This document shows positions 7,941 to 16,662 of a DNA stretch of 64,000 nt, piece after piece (within the stretch, counting starts at the first letter, position 1; each line of letters starts with the position of its first letter). The stretch is from Campylobacter sp. RM16704. Lineage in GTDB: Bacteria; Campylobacterota; Campylobacteria; Campylobacterales; Campylobacteraceae. The stretch covers positions 156,464 to 220,463 of the forward strand of contig NZ_CP007769.1 in NCBI RefSeq assembly GCF_000816245.1. Reading direction: 5' to 3'. Under the pieces are notes generated by a model. That model ran no database searches. It was not told the DNA's origin and saw only the letters and a program-made list of their open reading frames with translations. The translations under genes and the position numbers were made by a program.

Positions 7941-9098
7941 ATGAGATATTTATATATTTGCATTCTAAGTTTATTTTTGCATTTAAATTTAAATGCAAAA
8001 ATCATTAGTTCTACTTCTAATCAATCAAGTACTGGCGAAGGTGTTGGTGTAACTAGAGATGAAGCTGTGAATAATGCCATTATAGAAGCTATTGGAAAAT
8101 TAAATGGAGTTGATATTGATTCAGCTAAAGAAATTTTTATTAATATTGATTCAAATAGCAAGAAAACCAATATCCAAGATAATTATAAAGAGCAACTTTT
8201 AAAGACTACAAAAGGTAAAATAGACACTTACGAGATTAATAATGTAGAACAAAATGATAAAGGATATATTGCTAGTGTAACAGTTTTTAAAACAACTATA
8301 GATAAAAAATACCAAGCTCCAGGTTTGAATACTAACAATAGAAGAAACATTACTGTTTTTAATACTTCTTACAATTATAAAGAATTTGGGGCAATCTTGC
8401 AACAAAAAATTATTACAGATTTAATTCAAAGTAGAAAATTTAATGTTTTAGATCGTGATTCTAAGGGTTATTATGATATGGAAAAAGCCTTGATAAAATC
8501 ACCCGATGCATATAAAGATGAGATATATAAATTAAAGAATGTTTTAGCTACTGATTATATATTATTATTTAATATTGGTGGAGTTGATCTTAAAACAAAA
8601 GGTAGTAGAAATAAAATAGATGTTGTAGTTGATTATCGTGTGCTTTTATTTGCTACAAGACAGATTAAATTTTCAAATACTTTAACTATGTCAGCTTCTA
8701 CCAAAGGTGATTCTTTAGTAGCTAGTGAAAAGTTAAGTGAAAAAATAGCAAAGAAAATTTCAGATGATATTTTAAATGCTATTTATCCTTTAAAAATAGA
8801 GAAAATTATCAATAGTGAAGTTATATTTTCACAAACATTAAATAATGATGATGTTTATGAGTGTTATTCTTTAGGTGAAATTGTTAAAGATTCTTACACA
8901 AAAGAAAATACAGCAAGAATAGAAACTAAAAGTGGAAAGGTTCAAATTACCCGCTCAACACCAAAACTTTCATATGCAAAAATTCTTGAAGGAAATGTAA
9001 AAAAAGGAGACATTTGTAGACCTTTAAATGGCGGCGATGTAGGAATGGAAAAACAACATAGTATTAATCAAAACGGAACAGTAAATTTAGGATGGTGA
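7941..9098 (+). CDS. CsgG/FlgT-like exported protein
   Basis: A 385-residue protein with a type I signal peptide (ending LNA, about residue 19). Residues 27-120 (GEGVGVTRDEAVNNAIIEAI, later TTKGKIDTYEI and GYIASVTV) look like the FlgT N-terminal module. Residues 130-290 (NITVFNTSYNYKEFGAILQQ, KFNVLDRDSK, ATDYILLFNIGGVD, KISDDILNAIYP) look like the CsgG/TolB-N domain. A C-terminal beta region follows (CYSLGEIVKD). This order matches V. cholerae FlgT, but flagellar function here is inference. Last gene of the five-gene envelope cluster; no clear terminator follows before the rplU promoter. Confidence 0.68.
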   Translation: MRYLYICILSLFLHLNLNAKIISSTSNQSSTGEGVGVTRDEAVNNAIIEAIGKLNGVDIDSAKEIFINIDSNSKKTNIQDNYKEQLLKTTKGKIDTYEINNVEQNDKGYIASVTVFKTTIDKKYQAPGLNTNNRRNITVFNTSYNYKEFGAILQQKIITDLIQSRKFNVLDRDSKGYYDMEKALIKSPDAYKDEIYKLKNVLATDYILLFNIGGVDLKTKGSRNKIDVVVDYRVLLFATRQIKFSNTLTMSASTKGDSLVASEKLSEKIAKKISDDILNAIYPLKIEKIINSEVIFSQTLNNDDVYECYSLGEIVKDSYTKENTARIETKSGKVQITRSTPKLSYAKILEGNVKKGDICRPLNGGDVGMEKQHSINQNGTVNLGW

Positions 9099-9124
9099 TT
9101 AACCTAAGTTTAAAATTATTTGAG

Positions 9125-9130
9125 TATAAT
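9125..9130 (+). promoter_or_regulatory. -10 box of rplU-rpmA, inside an inverted repeat
   Basis: A perfect TATAAT lies exactly in the loop between TTGAG (9120-9124) and CTCAA (9131-9135). It predicts a transcription start near 9137 and an untranslated leader of about 80 bases. Confidence 0.7.
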
Positions 9131-9141
9131 CTCAAGTTTTA

Positions 9142-9189
9142 ACCACTAAAGCTTTCTAAATTTATGTTTTATACATAATGCTTTATGGT
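9142..9189 (+). promoter_or_regulatory. structured leader of rplU mRNA
   Basis: An outer stem pairs 9142-9152 with 9180-9189 (ten pairs, one bulged C). An inner stem pairs TTATGT at 9162-9167 with ACATAA at 9173-9178. The nested hairpin ends about 30 bases before the start codon. Ribosomal-protein leaders of this kind often bind the encoded protein; that role here is inference. Confidence 0.45.
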
Positions 9190-9219
9190 GCTACCAAAAT
9201 ATTTTAAGAAAGGATAGCT

Positions 9220-9528
9220 ATGTATGCTATTATAAAACACAGCGGAAAGCAATATAGAGTAAGCCAAGGTGATGAGCTTAAACTAGATCGTTTTGAAGCT
9301 GAAGTAAAATCAAGTGTAGAAGTAAGCGAAGTTCTTGCTGTATGCGATAAAGAATTAAAGGTAGGTGCGCCTTTTGTTGCGGGTGCAAAAGTTGTTTTAG
9401 AAGTGGTTGCTCATGGAAAAGACAAAAAAGTTGTGATTTATAAAAAAAGACGCAGAAAAGACTCTAAGCTAAAACGCGGTTTTAGAAGACAATTTACTCG
9501 CGTTAGAGTAGTAGATATTAAAGCATAA
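9220..9528 (+). CDS. rplU: 50S ribosomal protein L21
   Basis: A 102-residue protein of normal length for L21. It starts [20 protein letters not shown] and ends with the basic [21 protein letters not shown] region, both typical. It binds 23S rRNA in the large subunit. An AAGGA ribosome site precedes the ATG and rpmA follows after ten bases, the usual L21-L27 pair ahead of obgE. Expression is probably set by the promoter and folded leader just upstream. Confidence 0.97.
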   Translation: MYAIIKHSGKQYRVSQGDELKLDRFEAEVKSSVEVSEVLAVCDKELKVGAPFVAGAKVVLEVVAHGKDKKVVIYKKRRRKDSKLKRGFRRQFTRVRVVDIKA

Positions 9529-9538
9529 GGAGTAAAGA

Positions 9539-9793
9539 ATGGCACACAAGAAAGGTCAAGGTTCAACTCAGAATAATCGTGATTCTATAGGTCGTCGTCT
9601 AGGTGTTAAAAAATTTGGTGGAGAATTTGTTCGTGCTGGTAACATCATCATTCGCCAAAGAGGAACAGCAACTCATGCAGGTAATAATGTAGGCATGGGA
9701 AAAGATCATACAATTTTTGCTTTAATTGATGGTTTTGTAAAATTTGAAAGAAAAGATAAAAATAGAAAAAAAGTTTCTGTTTATCCTGCATAA
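9539..9793 (+). CDS. rpmA: 50S ribosomal protein L27
   Basis: This 84-residue protein begins [20 protein letters not shown] and carries the [10 protein letters not shown] and [12 protein letters not shown] motifs of L27, whose N-terminus reaches the peptidyl-transferase centre. It starts directly at MAHKKG with no cleaved extension of the Firmicutes kind. An AAGGAG ribosome site is present, and a strong hairpin terminator follows the stop. Confidence 0.97.
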   Translation: MAHKKGQGSTQNNRDSIGRRLGVKKFGGEFVRAGNIIIRQRGTATHAGNNVGMGKDHTIFALIDGFVKFERKDKNRKKVSVYPA

Positions 9794-9797
9794 TTTT

Positions 9798-9816
9798 AAG
9801 GCTACTTTGTAGCCTT
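9798..9816 (+). terminator. intrinsic terminator after rpmA
   Basis: An 8-bp GC-containing stem (AAGGCTAC / GTAGCCTT) with a TTT loop is followed by a pyrimidine-rich TCTCTTCTTTTTAT run. It is the most GC-rich hairpin I see between genes in this window. Confidence 0.85.
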
Positions 9817-9849
9817 TCTCTTCTTTTTATCTTAATATATTAAAAAAAA

Positions 9850-9855
9850 TATAAT
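9850..9855 (+). promoter_or_regulatory. -10 box of obgE
   Basis: A perfect TATAAT 32 bases before the ATG, downstream of the rpmA terminator, so obgE probably has its own transcript. Confidence 0.6.
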
Positions 9856-9887
9856 ATCATTTTAAAAATTTATACTTTGGTGATTGT

Positions 9888-10928
9888 ATGTTTATAGATA
9901 ATGTAAAATTAGTTTTAAGTTCAGGTGATGGCGGAAAGGGTGCAGTAAGTTTTCGCCGTGAAAAACATATCCCACTTGGTGGGCCTGATGGTGGTGATGG
10001 CGGAAATGGAGGTGATGTGTATTTTATCTGCGATAATAATACTCATACCTTAGTTCATTTTAAAGGTAAAAAAGAGCTTAAGGCTCAAAATGGCCAACCA
10101 GGTTTAGGGCGAAATAAAAATGGTAAAAGAGGGGAAAATTTAGAATTAATTGTTCCGCAAGGAACCCAAGTAATTGATGCACAAAGCGGAGAAGTTTTGC
10201 TTGATATGCTTGTTGAAGGTCAAAAAGAATTATTTTTAAAAGGTGGTAAAGGTGGTCTTGGCAATACTCACTTTAAAAACTCCACTAATCAACGCCCAGA
10301 TTATGCTCAACTAGGTGTTGCAGGAAAAACTTTAAGTGTGCGTTTAGAATTAAAACTCATAGCAGATGTAGGGCTTGTTGGCTTTCCAAATGTAGGAAAA
10401 TCCACTCTTATAAGTGTAGTATCTAATGCAAAACCTGAAATAGCTAATTACGAATTTACCACTCTAACCCCAAAGCTTGGTATGGTTGAGGTAGATGATT
10501 ATAACTCTTTTGTAATGGCGGATATTCCAGGTATTATAGAAGGTGCAAGTGATGGAAAAGGTTTGGGACTTGAATTTTTAAGACACATAGAAAGGACTTC
10601 TTTTTTACTTTTTGTGCTTGATCCGTTAAGAGAAATGAGTTTGAAAGAACAATTTTGTATCTTAAGAAAGGAATTGGAAAAATTTTCAAGCAAGCTTTAT
10701 GCAAGAAATTTTGGAATAATGCTTTCAAAAAGTGATAGTGTAAATTTAGGTGAGGAATTTGCTCAAAAAATGGAAGATGATTATAATGAATTAAAAGCTT
10801 ATTTGCAAGGTCAAAACAATCCACAAAGTTTTTTGATTAAAGTATCAAGTCTTGAAAAAACTGGGCTTAAAGAGCTTAAATTTATGCTTTTAGAGGAGAT
10901 TGAAAAATTAAGAAAAAACGAAAAATGA
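9888..10928 (+). CDS. obgE: GTPase ObgE/CgtA
   Basis: A 346-residue essential GTPase of ribosome assembly. The glycine-rich Obg fold fills residues 1-157 ([24 protein letters not shown]). The G domain follows with G1 GFPNVGKST at 165-173, switch [12 protein letters not shown], and the NKxD-type box present as LSKSD. No C-terminal OCT domain is visible. It follows L21/L27 as in most bacteria. The next gene in C. jejuni, as I remember it, is proB, which is absent here. Confidence 0.96.
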   Translation: MFIDNVKLVLSSGDGGKGAVSFRREKHIPLGGPDGGDGGNGGDVYFICDNNTHTLVHFKGKKELKAQNGQPGLGRNKNGKRGENLELIVPQGTQVIDAQSGEVLLDMLVEGQKELFLKGGKGGLGNTHFKNSTNQRPDYAQLGVAGKTLSVRLELKLIADVGLVGFPNVGKSTLISVVSNAKPEIANYEFTTLTPKLGMVEVDDYNSFVMADIPGIIEGASDGKGLGLEFLRHIERTSFLLFVLDPLREMSLKEQFCILRKELEKFSSKLYARNFGIMLSKSDSVNLGEEFAQKMEDDYNELKAYLQGQNNPQSFLIKVSSLEKTGLKELKFMLLEEIEKLRKNEK

Positions 10929-11135
10929 TGAAAAATAAAAAAACCAAAAACAATGCTTTGTAATTAATTATAGCTTTAATCCATTTTGATTGTTTTATGT
11001 ATCTTATTATCTTGGTAAAATTTAATGCTTGTTTTTTTGGAATTTTTGATTTATTTTAGGAATTAGTTATTTTATTTATACCAAATATCAATTATGAAAA
11101 ATAATTTCATTTTTTCTTTATAAAAAAGGGGAATT

Positions 11136-11435
11136 ATGGCAAGTAGCGAATATTTTAAAGATTTTGTTTTAGAGCAACTTAGATTTTGTGAAAGCAAAAT
11201 TGTTTTTAGTGCAAGAAAGATGTTTGGTGAGTATTGTATTTATGCTGATAATAAGCCTATATTTTTACTTTGCGATGATGTTTTATATATCAAACAATTT
11301 TCTTTTTTAAATGAACTTTTAAAAGATAACGATTTAGGCATTCCCTATCCAAAAGCTAAACAATGGTATATTTTAGATGTTGAAGATATTGAAATTCTAA
11401 AAAAGGTAATTGAAAAATTTGCAAGTAAAATGTAA
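11136..11435 (+). CDS. TfoX N-terminal-domain protein
   Basis: A 99-residue protein consisting only of a TfoX_N domain: FSARKMFGEYCIYADNKPIF followed by LLCDDVLYIK matches the RxMFGgyglY.dg..F.l..dd.lYfK pattern. Full-length TfoX/Sxy proteins act in competence control in gamma-proteobacteria, but the stand-alone N-domain has no set function. It is preceded by a 207-base gap in which I see no gene. An AAAAAGGGGAA ribosome site is present. Its 3' end overlaps the next gene by 26 bases. Confidence 0.8.
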   Translation: MASSEYFKDFVLEQLRFCESKIVFSARKMFGEYCIYADNKPIFLLCDDVLYIKQFSFLNELLKDNDLGIPYPKAKQWYILDVEDIEILKKVIEKFASKM

Positions 11436-11898
11436 AAATAGTTTAAATATAGATTTTATTCAAGAATACATTAAGTCTAATTTTAAAGGCTTAGTATATA
11501 AATTTACCTATAAAGAACATAGCTTTTTTTATAATCCCGATAGGGTTTTAAAAAATGGAGTTTATTTTTGTACTATTAAAGAAAATGATGGGGTAAATGA
11601 TAAAGCTTCGAATTTAAATAGAGAAGGTGTATTTCGTTTAAGTTGCTCTCTTTGTGATCAAGATTACCAAAAGCTTTTTGGTCAAAAACCTAAAAAAGCT
11701 TTAAAGGGTGAGATTGTTAGTTTAAATTACGATTTTTCTATGCTTGATTTTATCATGCCTCATCCAATTTATGCTTATATGGGATATATTTGTATTAATA
11801 GTCCTTCTAGAAAAAATTTCGAAATTTTTAAAGACTATCTTGAGCTTTCATATCAAAAAGCTATAAAAACTTACCAAAAAAGAATAAAAAGCAATTAA
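11410..11898 (+). CDS. DUF6194-like protein
   Basis: A protein of up to 162 residues. The segment FYNPDRVLKNGVYFCTIKEN, then NREGVFRLSCSL, and MPHPIYAYMGYICINSPS matches the DUF6194 pattern (D..S.L.R.GvfRLn, then PHPvYa.m.w..v..Ps). Function unknown. I chose the TTG at 11410 because AAAAGG lies four bases upstream and no ATG occurs near; this overlaps the TfoX-N gene by 26 bases and implies coupling. The pair sits where I would expect proB. Confidence 0.7.
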   Translation: MKNLQVKCKNSLNIDFIQEYIKSNFKGLVYKFTYKEHSFFYNPDRVLKNGVYFCTIKENDGVNDKASNLNREGVFRLSCSLCDQDYQKLFGQKPKKALKGEIVSLNYDFSMLDFIMPHPIYAYMGYICINSPSRKNFEIFKDYLELSYQKAIKTYQKRIKSN

Positions 11899-11942
11899 AT
11901 ATCTTTTAAAACCTTAAAATTATAAAATTTACACATATTTAA

Positions 11943-11948
11943 TATAAT
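11943..11948 (+). promoter_or_regulatory. -10 box of fmt
   Basis: A perfect TATAAT lies 24 bases before the fmt ATG, giving a very short leader that carries TAGGAAAA as ribosome site. It probably drives fmt-birA-parA-parB. Confidence 0.6.
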
Positions 11949-11972
11949 ACACTATTTGATAATAGGAAAATT

Positions 11973-12884
11973 ATGAAAAATATCATTTTTATGGGAACTC
12001 CATCTTATGCAACTTGTATTTTAAAAGAGCTTGTCGATAAAGGATTTAATGTCCAAGCTTTATTAACTCAGCCTGATAAGCCTGTAGGAAGAAAGCAAAT
12101 TTTAACTCCAAGTGAAACTAAAAAATTTGTTTTAGAAAATAATTTAAATATCAAAATTTTCACTCCAAAAACTTTAAAAGATGAAAGTATAATTAATGAA
12201 ATAAAAAGCTTAAAACCTGATTTTATAGTTGTTGCTGCTTATGGGAAAATTTTGCCAAAAGAAATTTTAGATATTGCTCCTTGTATAAACTTGCATGCTT
12301 CCTTACTTCCTAAATATCGTGGTGCTTCTCCTATACAAAGTGCCATTTTAAACGCGGATAAAATAAGTGGAGTTTGCACAATGCTTATGGAAGAAGGGCT
12401 TGATAGTGGTGCAATTTTAGAAAGTATAGAATGTAATATCGAGGGTAAAAATTCAGCAGAAGTTTTTACTATGTTTTCAAATTTAGCAGCCAAACTTACT
12501 ATTTCTACGCTTTTGAATTTTGAAAAAATTATTCCAAAAAAGCAAGATGAAAGTTTGGTTACGTATTGTAAAAAAATCAAAAAAGAAGATGGGTCGATTA
12601 GTTTAGATAATGCAAACGAAATTTATCAAAAATTTTTAGCATTTTATCCTTGGCCTGGAATTTTTTTGGAAAATGGTATGAAATTTTTAGATATAGAATT
12701 AGTTGATAGTGAAAAAAATCAAGAAGCAGGTGTTATTTTGCAAATAGAAAAGGAAAGCTTTTTGCTTTCATGTAAAAAAGGCATTTTAAGGATTAAAATT
12801 TTACAAGAAAGTGGAAAAAAAGCCTTAGATGCTAAGACTTATTTGAATGGAAAAAGGTTAAAACTTGGAGATAGTTTATTTTGA
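11973..12884 (+). CDS. fmt: methionyl-tRNA formyltransferase
   Basis: A 303-residue cytoplasmic enzyme that formylates initiator Met-tRNA with 10-formyl-THF. The N-terminal IFMGTPSYA motif, the formyl-transfer site NLHASLLPKYRGASPIQSAI with Asn and His, and the later GLDSGAIL segment (Asp) define the family. The C-terminal OB-like tRNA-binding domain is present (YPWPGIF onward). The start of birA lies inside its last 20 bases. Normal length. Confidence 0.96.
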   Translation: MKNIIFMGTPSYATCILKELVDKGFNVQALLTQPDKPVGRKQILTPSETKKFVLENNLNIKIFTPKTLKDESIINEIKSLKPDFIVVAAYGKILPKEILDIAPCINLHASLLPKYRGASPIQSAILNADKISGVCTMLMEEGLDSGAILESIECNIEGKNSAEVFTMFSNLAAKLTISTLLNFEKIIPKKQDESLVTYCKKIKKEDGSISLDNANEIYQKFLAFYPWPGIFLENGMKFLDIELVDSEKNQEAGVILQIEKESFLLSCKKGILRIKILQESGKKALDAKTYLNGKRLKLGDSLF

Positions 12885-13500
12885 TGAACTTGAATCTACT
12901 CAAGTTTATTTGAATGATAAAATTCGAAATAATGAGATTGTAGATAATACTGCTATATGTGCCTTTAACCAAAGTTCTGGTATAGGAAGCAGAGATAACA
13001 CATGGCAAAGTAAGCAAGGAAATTTACATGTATCTTTTTGCAAAAAAATTCAAGAACTACCACAAGATCTTCCTTTGGCTTCTGCTAGTATATATTTTGC
13101 TTTTTTAATGAAAGAAGTATTAAAGAAAAAAAAATCTAAAGTATGGATTAAATGGCCAAACGATTTTTATATAGATGATAAAAAAATTGGTGGTTTGATG
13201 AGTAATAAAATTAATAATTTTTTGATTATTGGTATAGGAATCAATCTAAAATATGCCCCATTTAATGCTGAAATTTTAGACATAGAAGTCGATATTAAAG
13301 AACTTTTAAATGAATATTTTATTTATATTGATGATAAAATTTTATGGAAGAATATTTTTAGCAAGTATATGTTAGAATTTGAAAAGTCAAGAAATTTTTT
13401 TATACATAATGAGGGCAAAATTTTATCATTAAAAGATGCTTTACTGTATAAAGATGGTTCTATATTGATAGATAATAAAAGGATATATAGTTTAAGATGA
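12865..13500 (+). CDS. birA: biotin-protein ligase, catalytic domain only
   Basis: A 211-residue biotin-[acetyl-CoA-carboxylase] ligase. ELESTQVYLND, the GIGSRDNTWQSKQGNLHVS adenylate-binding region (usual form GRGRxxRxW) and the KWPNDFYIDDKKIGG motif are seen. There is no N-terminal HTH, so it is a mono-functional ligase and not a repressor. I keep the TTG at 12865 because AAAAAGG lies seven bases upstream and the motif start is close; it overlaps fmt by 20 bases. The motif GSRDN departs from the common GRGRR form. Stop overlaps parA start (ATGA). Confidence 0.88.
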   Translation: MEIVYFDELESTQVYLNDKIRNNEIVDNTAICAFNQSSGIGSRDNTWQSKQGNLHVSFCKKIQELPQDLPLASASIYFAFLMKEVLKKKKSKVWIKWPNDFYIDDKKIGGLMSNKINNFLIIGIGINLKYAPFNAEILDIEVDIKELLNEYFIYIDDKILWKNIFSKYMLEFEKSRNFFIHNEGKILSLKDALLYKDGSILIDNKRIYSLR

Positions 13501-14279
13501 GTGAGATAATAACTATTGCAAATCAAAAAGGTGGTGTAGGTAAAACTACTACTGCAATTAATTTAGCAGCTTCTTTGGCTGTAGCTGAAAAAAAGGTTCT
13601 TTTAATAGATATTGATCCACAAGCTAATGCTACAACAGGACTTGGTTTTAATAGAAATAATTATGAATATAATATTTATCATGTTTTTATAGGAAGAAAA
13701 AAGCTTTCAGAAATTATTTTAAAAACAGAACTCCCTCAATTGTATTTAGCTCCTTCTAATATTTCTTTGGTTGGAATTGAGCAAGAAGTGGTAAAAGAAA
13801 GTGGTGAGTATAGAACTATTTTGAGAGAAAAAATTAAAGAAATTGCAAAAGATTATGATTTTATTATTATAGATTCACCTCCCGCACTCGGGAGTATTAC
13901 AGTAAATGCTTTTGCGGCTAGTGATAGTGTAATTATTCCAATACAATGCGAATTTTATGCATTAGAAGGAGTTGCAATGGTTTTAAATACCATTAAATTT
14001 GTAAAAAAAACCATCAATCCAAAACTTAAAATCAAAGGTTTCTTACCTACTATGTATAGTTCTCAAAACAATCTTTCTAAAGATACATTTGAAGATCTGA
14101 AACAAAATTTTAAACAAAAATTATTTAGAACAGGCGATAATGAAGATGATTTTATTATTATACCTAGAAATGTAAAATTAGCTGAGAGTCCAAGTTATGG
14201 AAAGCCTATTATACTTTATGATATAAAATCTCCAGGCTCTTTGGCTTATCAAAATTTAGCATACTCTATACTGGGATAA
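13497..14279 (+). CDS. parA: chromosome-partition ATPase ParA/Soj
   Basis: A 260-residue ATPase with deviant Walker A KGGVGKTT at 11-18, Walker A' region LLIDIDPQANATTGLG, and Walker B IIIDSPPALG. It works with ParB and parS sites in origin segregation. It starts inside the birA stop (ATGA), and parB follows after five bases. I saw no parS-like 16-mer in the gaps, but did not search coding regions exhaustively. Confidence 0.95.
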   Translation: MSEIITIANQKGGVGKTTTAINLAASLAVAEKKVLLIDIDPQANATTGLGFNRNNYEYNIYHVFIGRKKLSEIILKTELPQLYLAPSNISLVGIEQEVVKESGEYRTILREKIKEIAKDYDFIIIDSPPALGSITVNAFAASDSVIIPIQCEFYALEGVAMVLNTIKFVKKTINPKLKIKGFLPTMYSSQNNLSKDTFEDLKQNFKQKLFRTGDNEDDFIIIPRNVKLAESPSYGKPIILYDIKSPGSLAYQNLAYSILG

Positions 14280-14284
14280 AACAA

Positions 14285-15127
14285 ATGGCAAAAAAAAGTG
14301 CATTAGGAAGAGGTTTAAGTAGTATTTTAGCTGATATAGATAAGGTTTATGAAAAAGAATTAGGATCTAGTGAAAATAGAATAGAAGAAATTGACATAGA
14401 ATTAATCAGCCCAAATCCTTATCAACCAAGAAAAAATTTTGATAAACAAGCTTTAGAAGAATTGGCAGGCTCTATAAAAGAATACGGCTTAATTCAACCT
14501 ATAGTAGTTTTAAAAAAAGATGAGTTTAGTTATATTTTAATAGCAGGTGAAAGAAGATTTAGAGCGTGTAAATTTTTAAAAAAAGACCAAATTAAAGCTA
14601 TAGTTTTAAATGTTGATGATAAAAAGCTTAGAGAATTGGCCTTAATAGAAAACATTCAAAGAGAAAACTTAAATCCTATAGAATTGGCACACTCATACAA
14701 GGAATTATTAGAAATTCATAATATTACTCAAGAAAAATTAGCAGATCTTATTCATAAATCAAGATCACAGATTGCTAACACACTAAGACTTCTAAATTTA
14801 AACGAGCAGACACAGAATTTTATTATAGAAGGCAAAATTTCTCAAGGACATGCAAAGGTTTTAGTAGGTCTTGAAAAAGAAAATGAAAAAATGATAGTAG
14901 ATACCATTATAGGTCAAAAACTTAATGTTAGAGATACAGAAAAGTTAATTAAAAATTTTAAAAATAAAAAAATAGAAAAAAATAGTGGTAGAAAATATCA
15001 ATCAATGATCAAATTAGAAGAAAAGTTAAATACTTTAGAATTTAAAACGCAGGTTAAAAATTTAAAATTAACCATTGATTTTATGAATGAAGATGAGGTG
15101 GCAAAATTTATAAAAATACTAGATTAA
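14285..15127 (+). CDS. parB: chromosome-partition protein ParB
   Basis: A 280-residue CTP-dependent DNA clamp protein. It starts MAKKSALGRGLSSILADID, a typical ParB N-terminus that stimulates ParA. It has ISPNPYQPRKNFD, the GERRFRACK CTP-binding box, ENIQRENLNPIELAHSYKEL, and a KorB-like HTH around residues 145-190 (ISQGHAKVLVGL). The C-terminal dimer domain ends the protein. Co-transcribed with parA. Confidence 0.95.
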   Translation: MAKKSALGRGLSSILADIDKVYEKELGSSENRIEEIDIELISPNPYQPRKNFDKQALEELAGSIKEYGLIQPIVVLKKDEFSYILIAGERRFRACKFLKKDQIKAIVLNVDDKKLRELALIENIQRENLNPIELAHSYKELLEIHNITQEKLADLIHKSRSQIANTLRLLNLNEQTQNFIIEGKISQGHAKVLVGLEKENEKMIVDTIIGQKLNVRDTEKLIKNFKNKKIEKNSGRKYQSMIKLEEKLNTLEFKTQVKNLKLTIDFMNEDEVAKFIKILD

Positions 15128-15190
15128 ATATGTTTTTAGGTATTTTTTGATAAAATAAATATTTCTATCTATTTTATTTTAGGAGTATTA

Positions 15191-15616
15191 ATGTTTAATG
15201 ATGTACATTTTTCCATCATGATAGCTACAGGCATAATTTTTTTGCTTTTGATAGCAGTTTTAAATTCTATGCTTTATAAGCCTTTAATTAAATTTATGGA
15301 TTCTAGAGATTTAACTATTAAAAATGATGAAGAGAGAATGAAAAAAAATTCTGATGATATTTCAAATGTTGAAATTGAATTAGAAAAAATTCATATCCAA
15401 ACAAGAGATGAAATTAATCAAATCAAATTAAAAGCAATAGAAGAAGCTAAAATAAAGCAAGAAAAAGAGCTTTCAGCAAGAAAAAAAGAATTAGAAGAAC
15501 AAATGATTGTATTTTTAAAAAGTCTTAAAGAGAAAGAAAAAGAGTTAAAAGAAGAAATGAGTTTAAAAATGCCAGAATTTAAACAAAGTTTTAAACAAAG
15601 CCTGAATAGAATTTAA
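15191..15616 (+). CDS. atpF': ATP synthase F0 subunit b' (AtpF')
   Basis: A 141-residue protein with one N-terminal membrane span (about 10-30) followed by a long charged coiled coil. The YKPLIKFMDSR junction is typical of b/b' subunits. It pairs with the next gene to form the heterodimeric stator stalk found in Campylobacterota. A TAGGAG ribosome site precedes the ATG. A 63-base gap separates it from parB; TGATAAAAT inside this gap is a possible -10, but parB readthrough is also possible. Confidence 0.9.
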   Translation: MFNDVHFSIMIATGIIFLLLIAVLNSMLYKPLIKFMDSRDLTIKNDEERMKKNSDDISNVEIELEKIHIQTRDEINQIKLKAIEEAKIKQEKELSARKKELEEQMIVFLKSLKEKEKELKEEMSLKMPEFKQSFKQSLNRI

Positions 15617-15625
15617 GGAAAAAAG

Positions 15626-16132
15626 ATGAGAAATTTTTTAATATTAGCATTTCCTTTTTATGCTTTTGCAGCTAGCAATGGAAATGGGGAATATGATATA
15701 ATCCCAAGAGCAATTAATTTTATATTATTTGCTGCAATTTTATACTATTTTATTGCTACTCCTTTGAAAAATTTTTACAAAGGAAGAATTGCCAAAATCT
15801 CTTCTAAAATGAATGAAATTCAAGAAAAACTTATTGCAAGTAAAAATCATAAATTAGAAATGATGAAAAAACTTGATCTTGCAAAACAAGATGCTGCAAA
15901 TGCAGTTGCACTTGCAAGAAAAGAAGCTGAAATTATAGCAGATAAAATTGATAGTGAAACAAAAATGGAGCTTAAAGCTTTGGAAAAAACATACGAAGAA
16001 CATAAAGAGTACGAAACAAGAAGAATGGAAAAAGAGGTTATTCAAATAGTGTTGGAAGAAATTTTTGAGGATAAAGATTTGCAACTACAACAAAAAGAAA
16101 TTTTAAATATTATGATGAAAAAGGTATCTTAA
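15626..16132 (+). CDS. atpF: ATP synthase F0 subunit b
   Basis: A 168-residue stator subunit. An N-terminal hydrophobic segment ending in AFAAS (a cleavable signal-like stretch seen in this group) comes before the membrane span AINFILFAAILYYFIATPL. A long coiled coil follows, with the ATPLKNFYKGR junction. It overlaps the atpH start by one base (TAATG). Confidence 0.92.
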   Translation: MRNFLILAFPFYAFAASNGNGEYDIIPRAINFILFAAILYYFIATPLKNFYKGRIAKISSKMNEIQEKLIASKNHKLEMMKKLDLAKQDAANAVALARKEAEIIADKIDSETKMELKALEKTYEEHKEYETRRMEKEVIQIVLEEIFEDKDLQLQQKEILNIMMKKVS

Positions 16133-16653
16133 TGAATAGTGTTATTGCGAAAACTTATGCTAAAGCTATACTAGAAAGAGATGATTTTGATTTTTTTTAT
16201 AATCATTTAATACAGCTTAGCTCTGCATATAATTCTGAAAAATTTGTAAGTATTTTAAATTCATATGAAATAAAGCAAGAAAAAAAATTGGAATTTTTAC
16301 TTTCTTTGTTAGATAATACTAGTGAACCTTTTAAAAATTTTCTTACTTTGATTATAACTAATAGCAGAGAAATGTTGATTCCAGATATAGTTAAAGAATT
16401 AAATGAACAAAAAGCACTAAAAGAAAATATGTTTTTGGGACAAGTTTATTCAAAAGAAGTATTAAATCAAGAAGAAATTAAGAATTTAGAAGTAAAACTT
16501 AGTCAAAAGTTTAATGCAAATATTAGATTAGATAGTAAAATAAGTGATAATGATGGTGTAAAAGTTAGCTTAGATGGACTTGGATATGAAATTTCATTTT
16601 CAATGAAAAATTTAAAAGCTAAAATGAATGAATATATATTAAAAGCAATTTAA
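16132..16653 (+). CDS. atpH: ATP synthase F1 subunit delta
   Basis: A 173-residue OSCP-type subunit linking the b stalk to F1. The N-terminal six-helix region starts IAKTYAKAIL, and the C-terminal part includes LSQKFNANIRLDSKISD and KMNEYILKAI. Sequence conservation in this family is low, so the call relies also on its place between atpF and atpA. Confidence 0.92.
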   Translation: MNSVIAKTYAKAILERDDFDFFYNHLIQLSSAYNSEKFVSILNSYEIKQEKKLEFLLSLLDNTSEPFKNFLTLIITNSREMLIPDIVKELNEQKALKENMFLGQVYSKEVLNQEEIKNLEVKLSQKFNANIRLDSKISDNDGVKVSLDGLGYEISFSMKNLKAKMNEYILKAI

Positions 16654-16662
16654 GGAGATTTG

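Noticed and set aside
10929-11135. Possible remnant of proB or a small gene in the gap after obgE
   Set aside because: Only an 11-codon Lys/Asn frame is present and no kinase motif can be read; I see no pseudogene.
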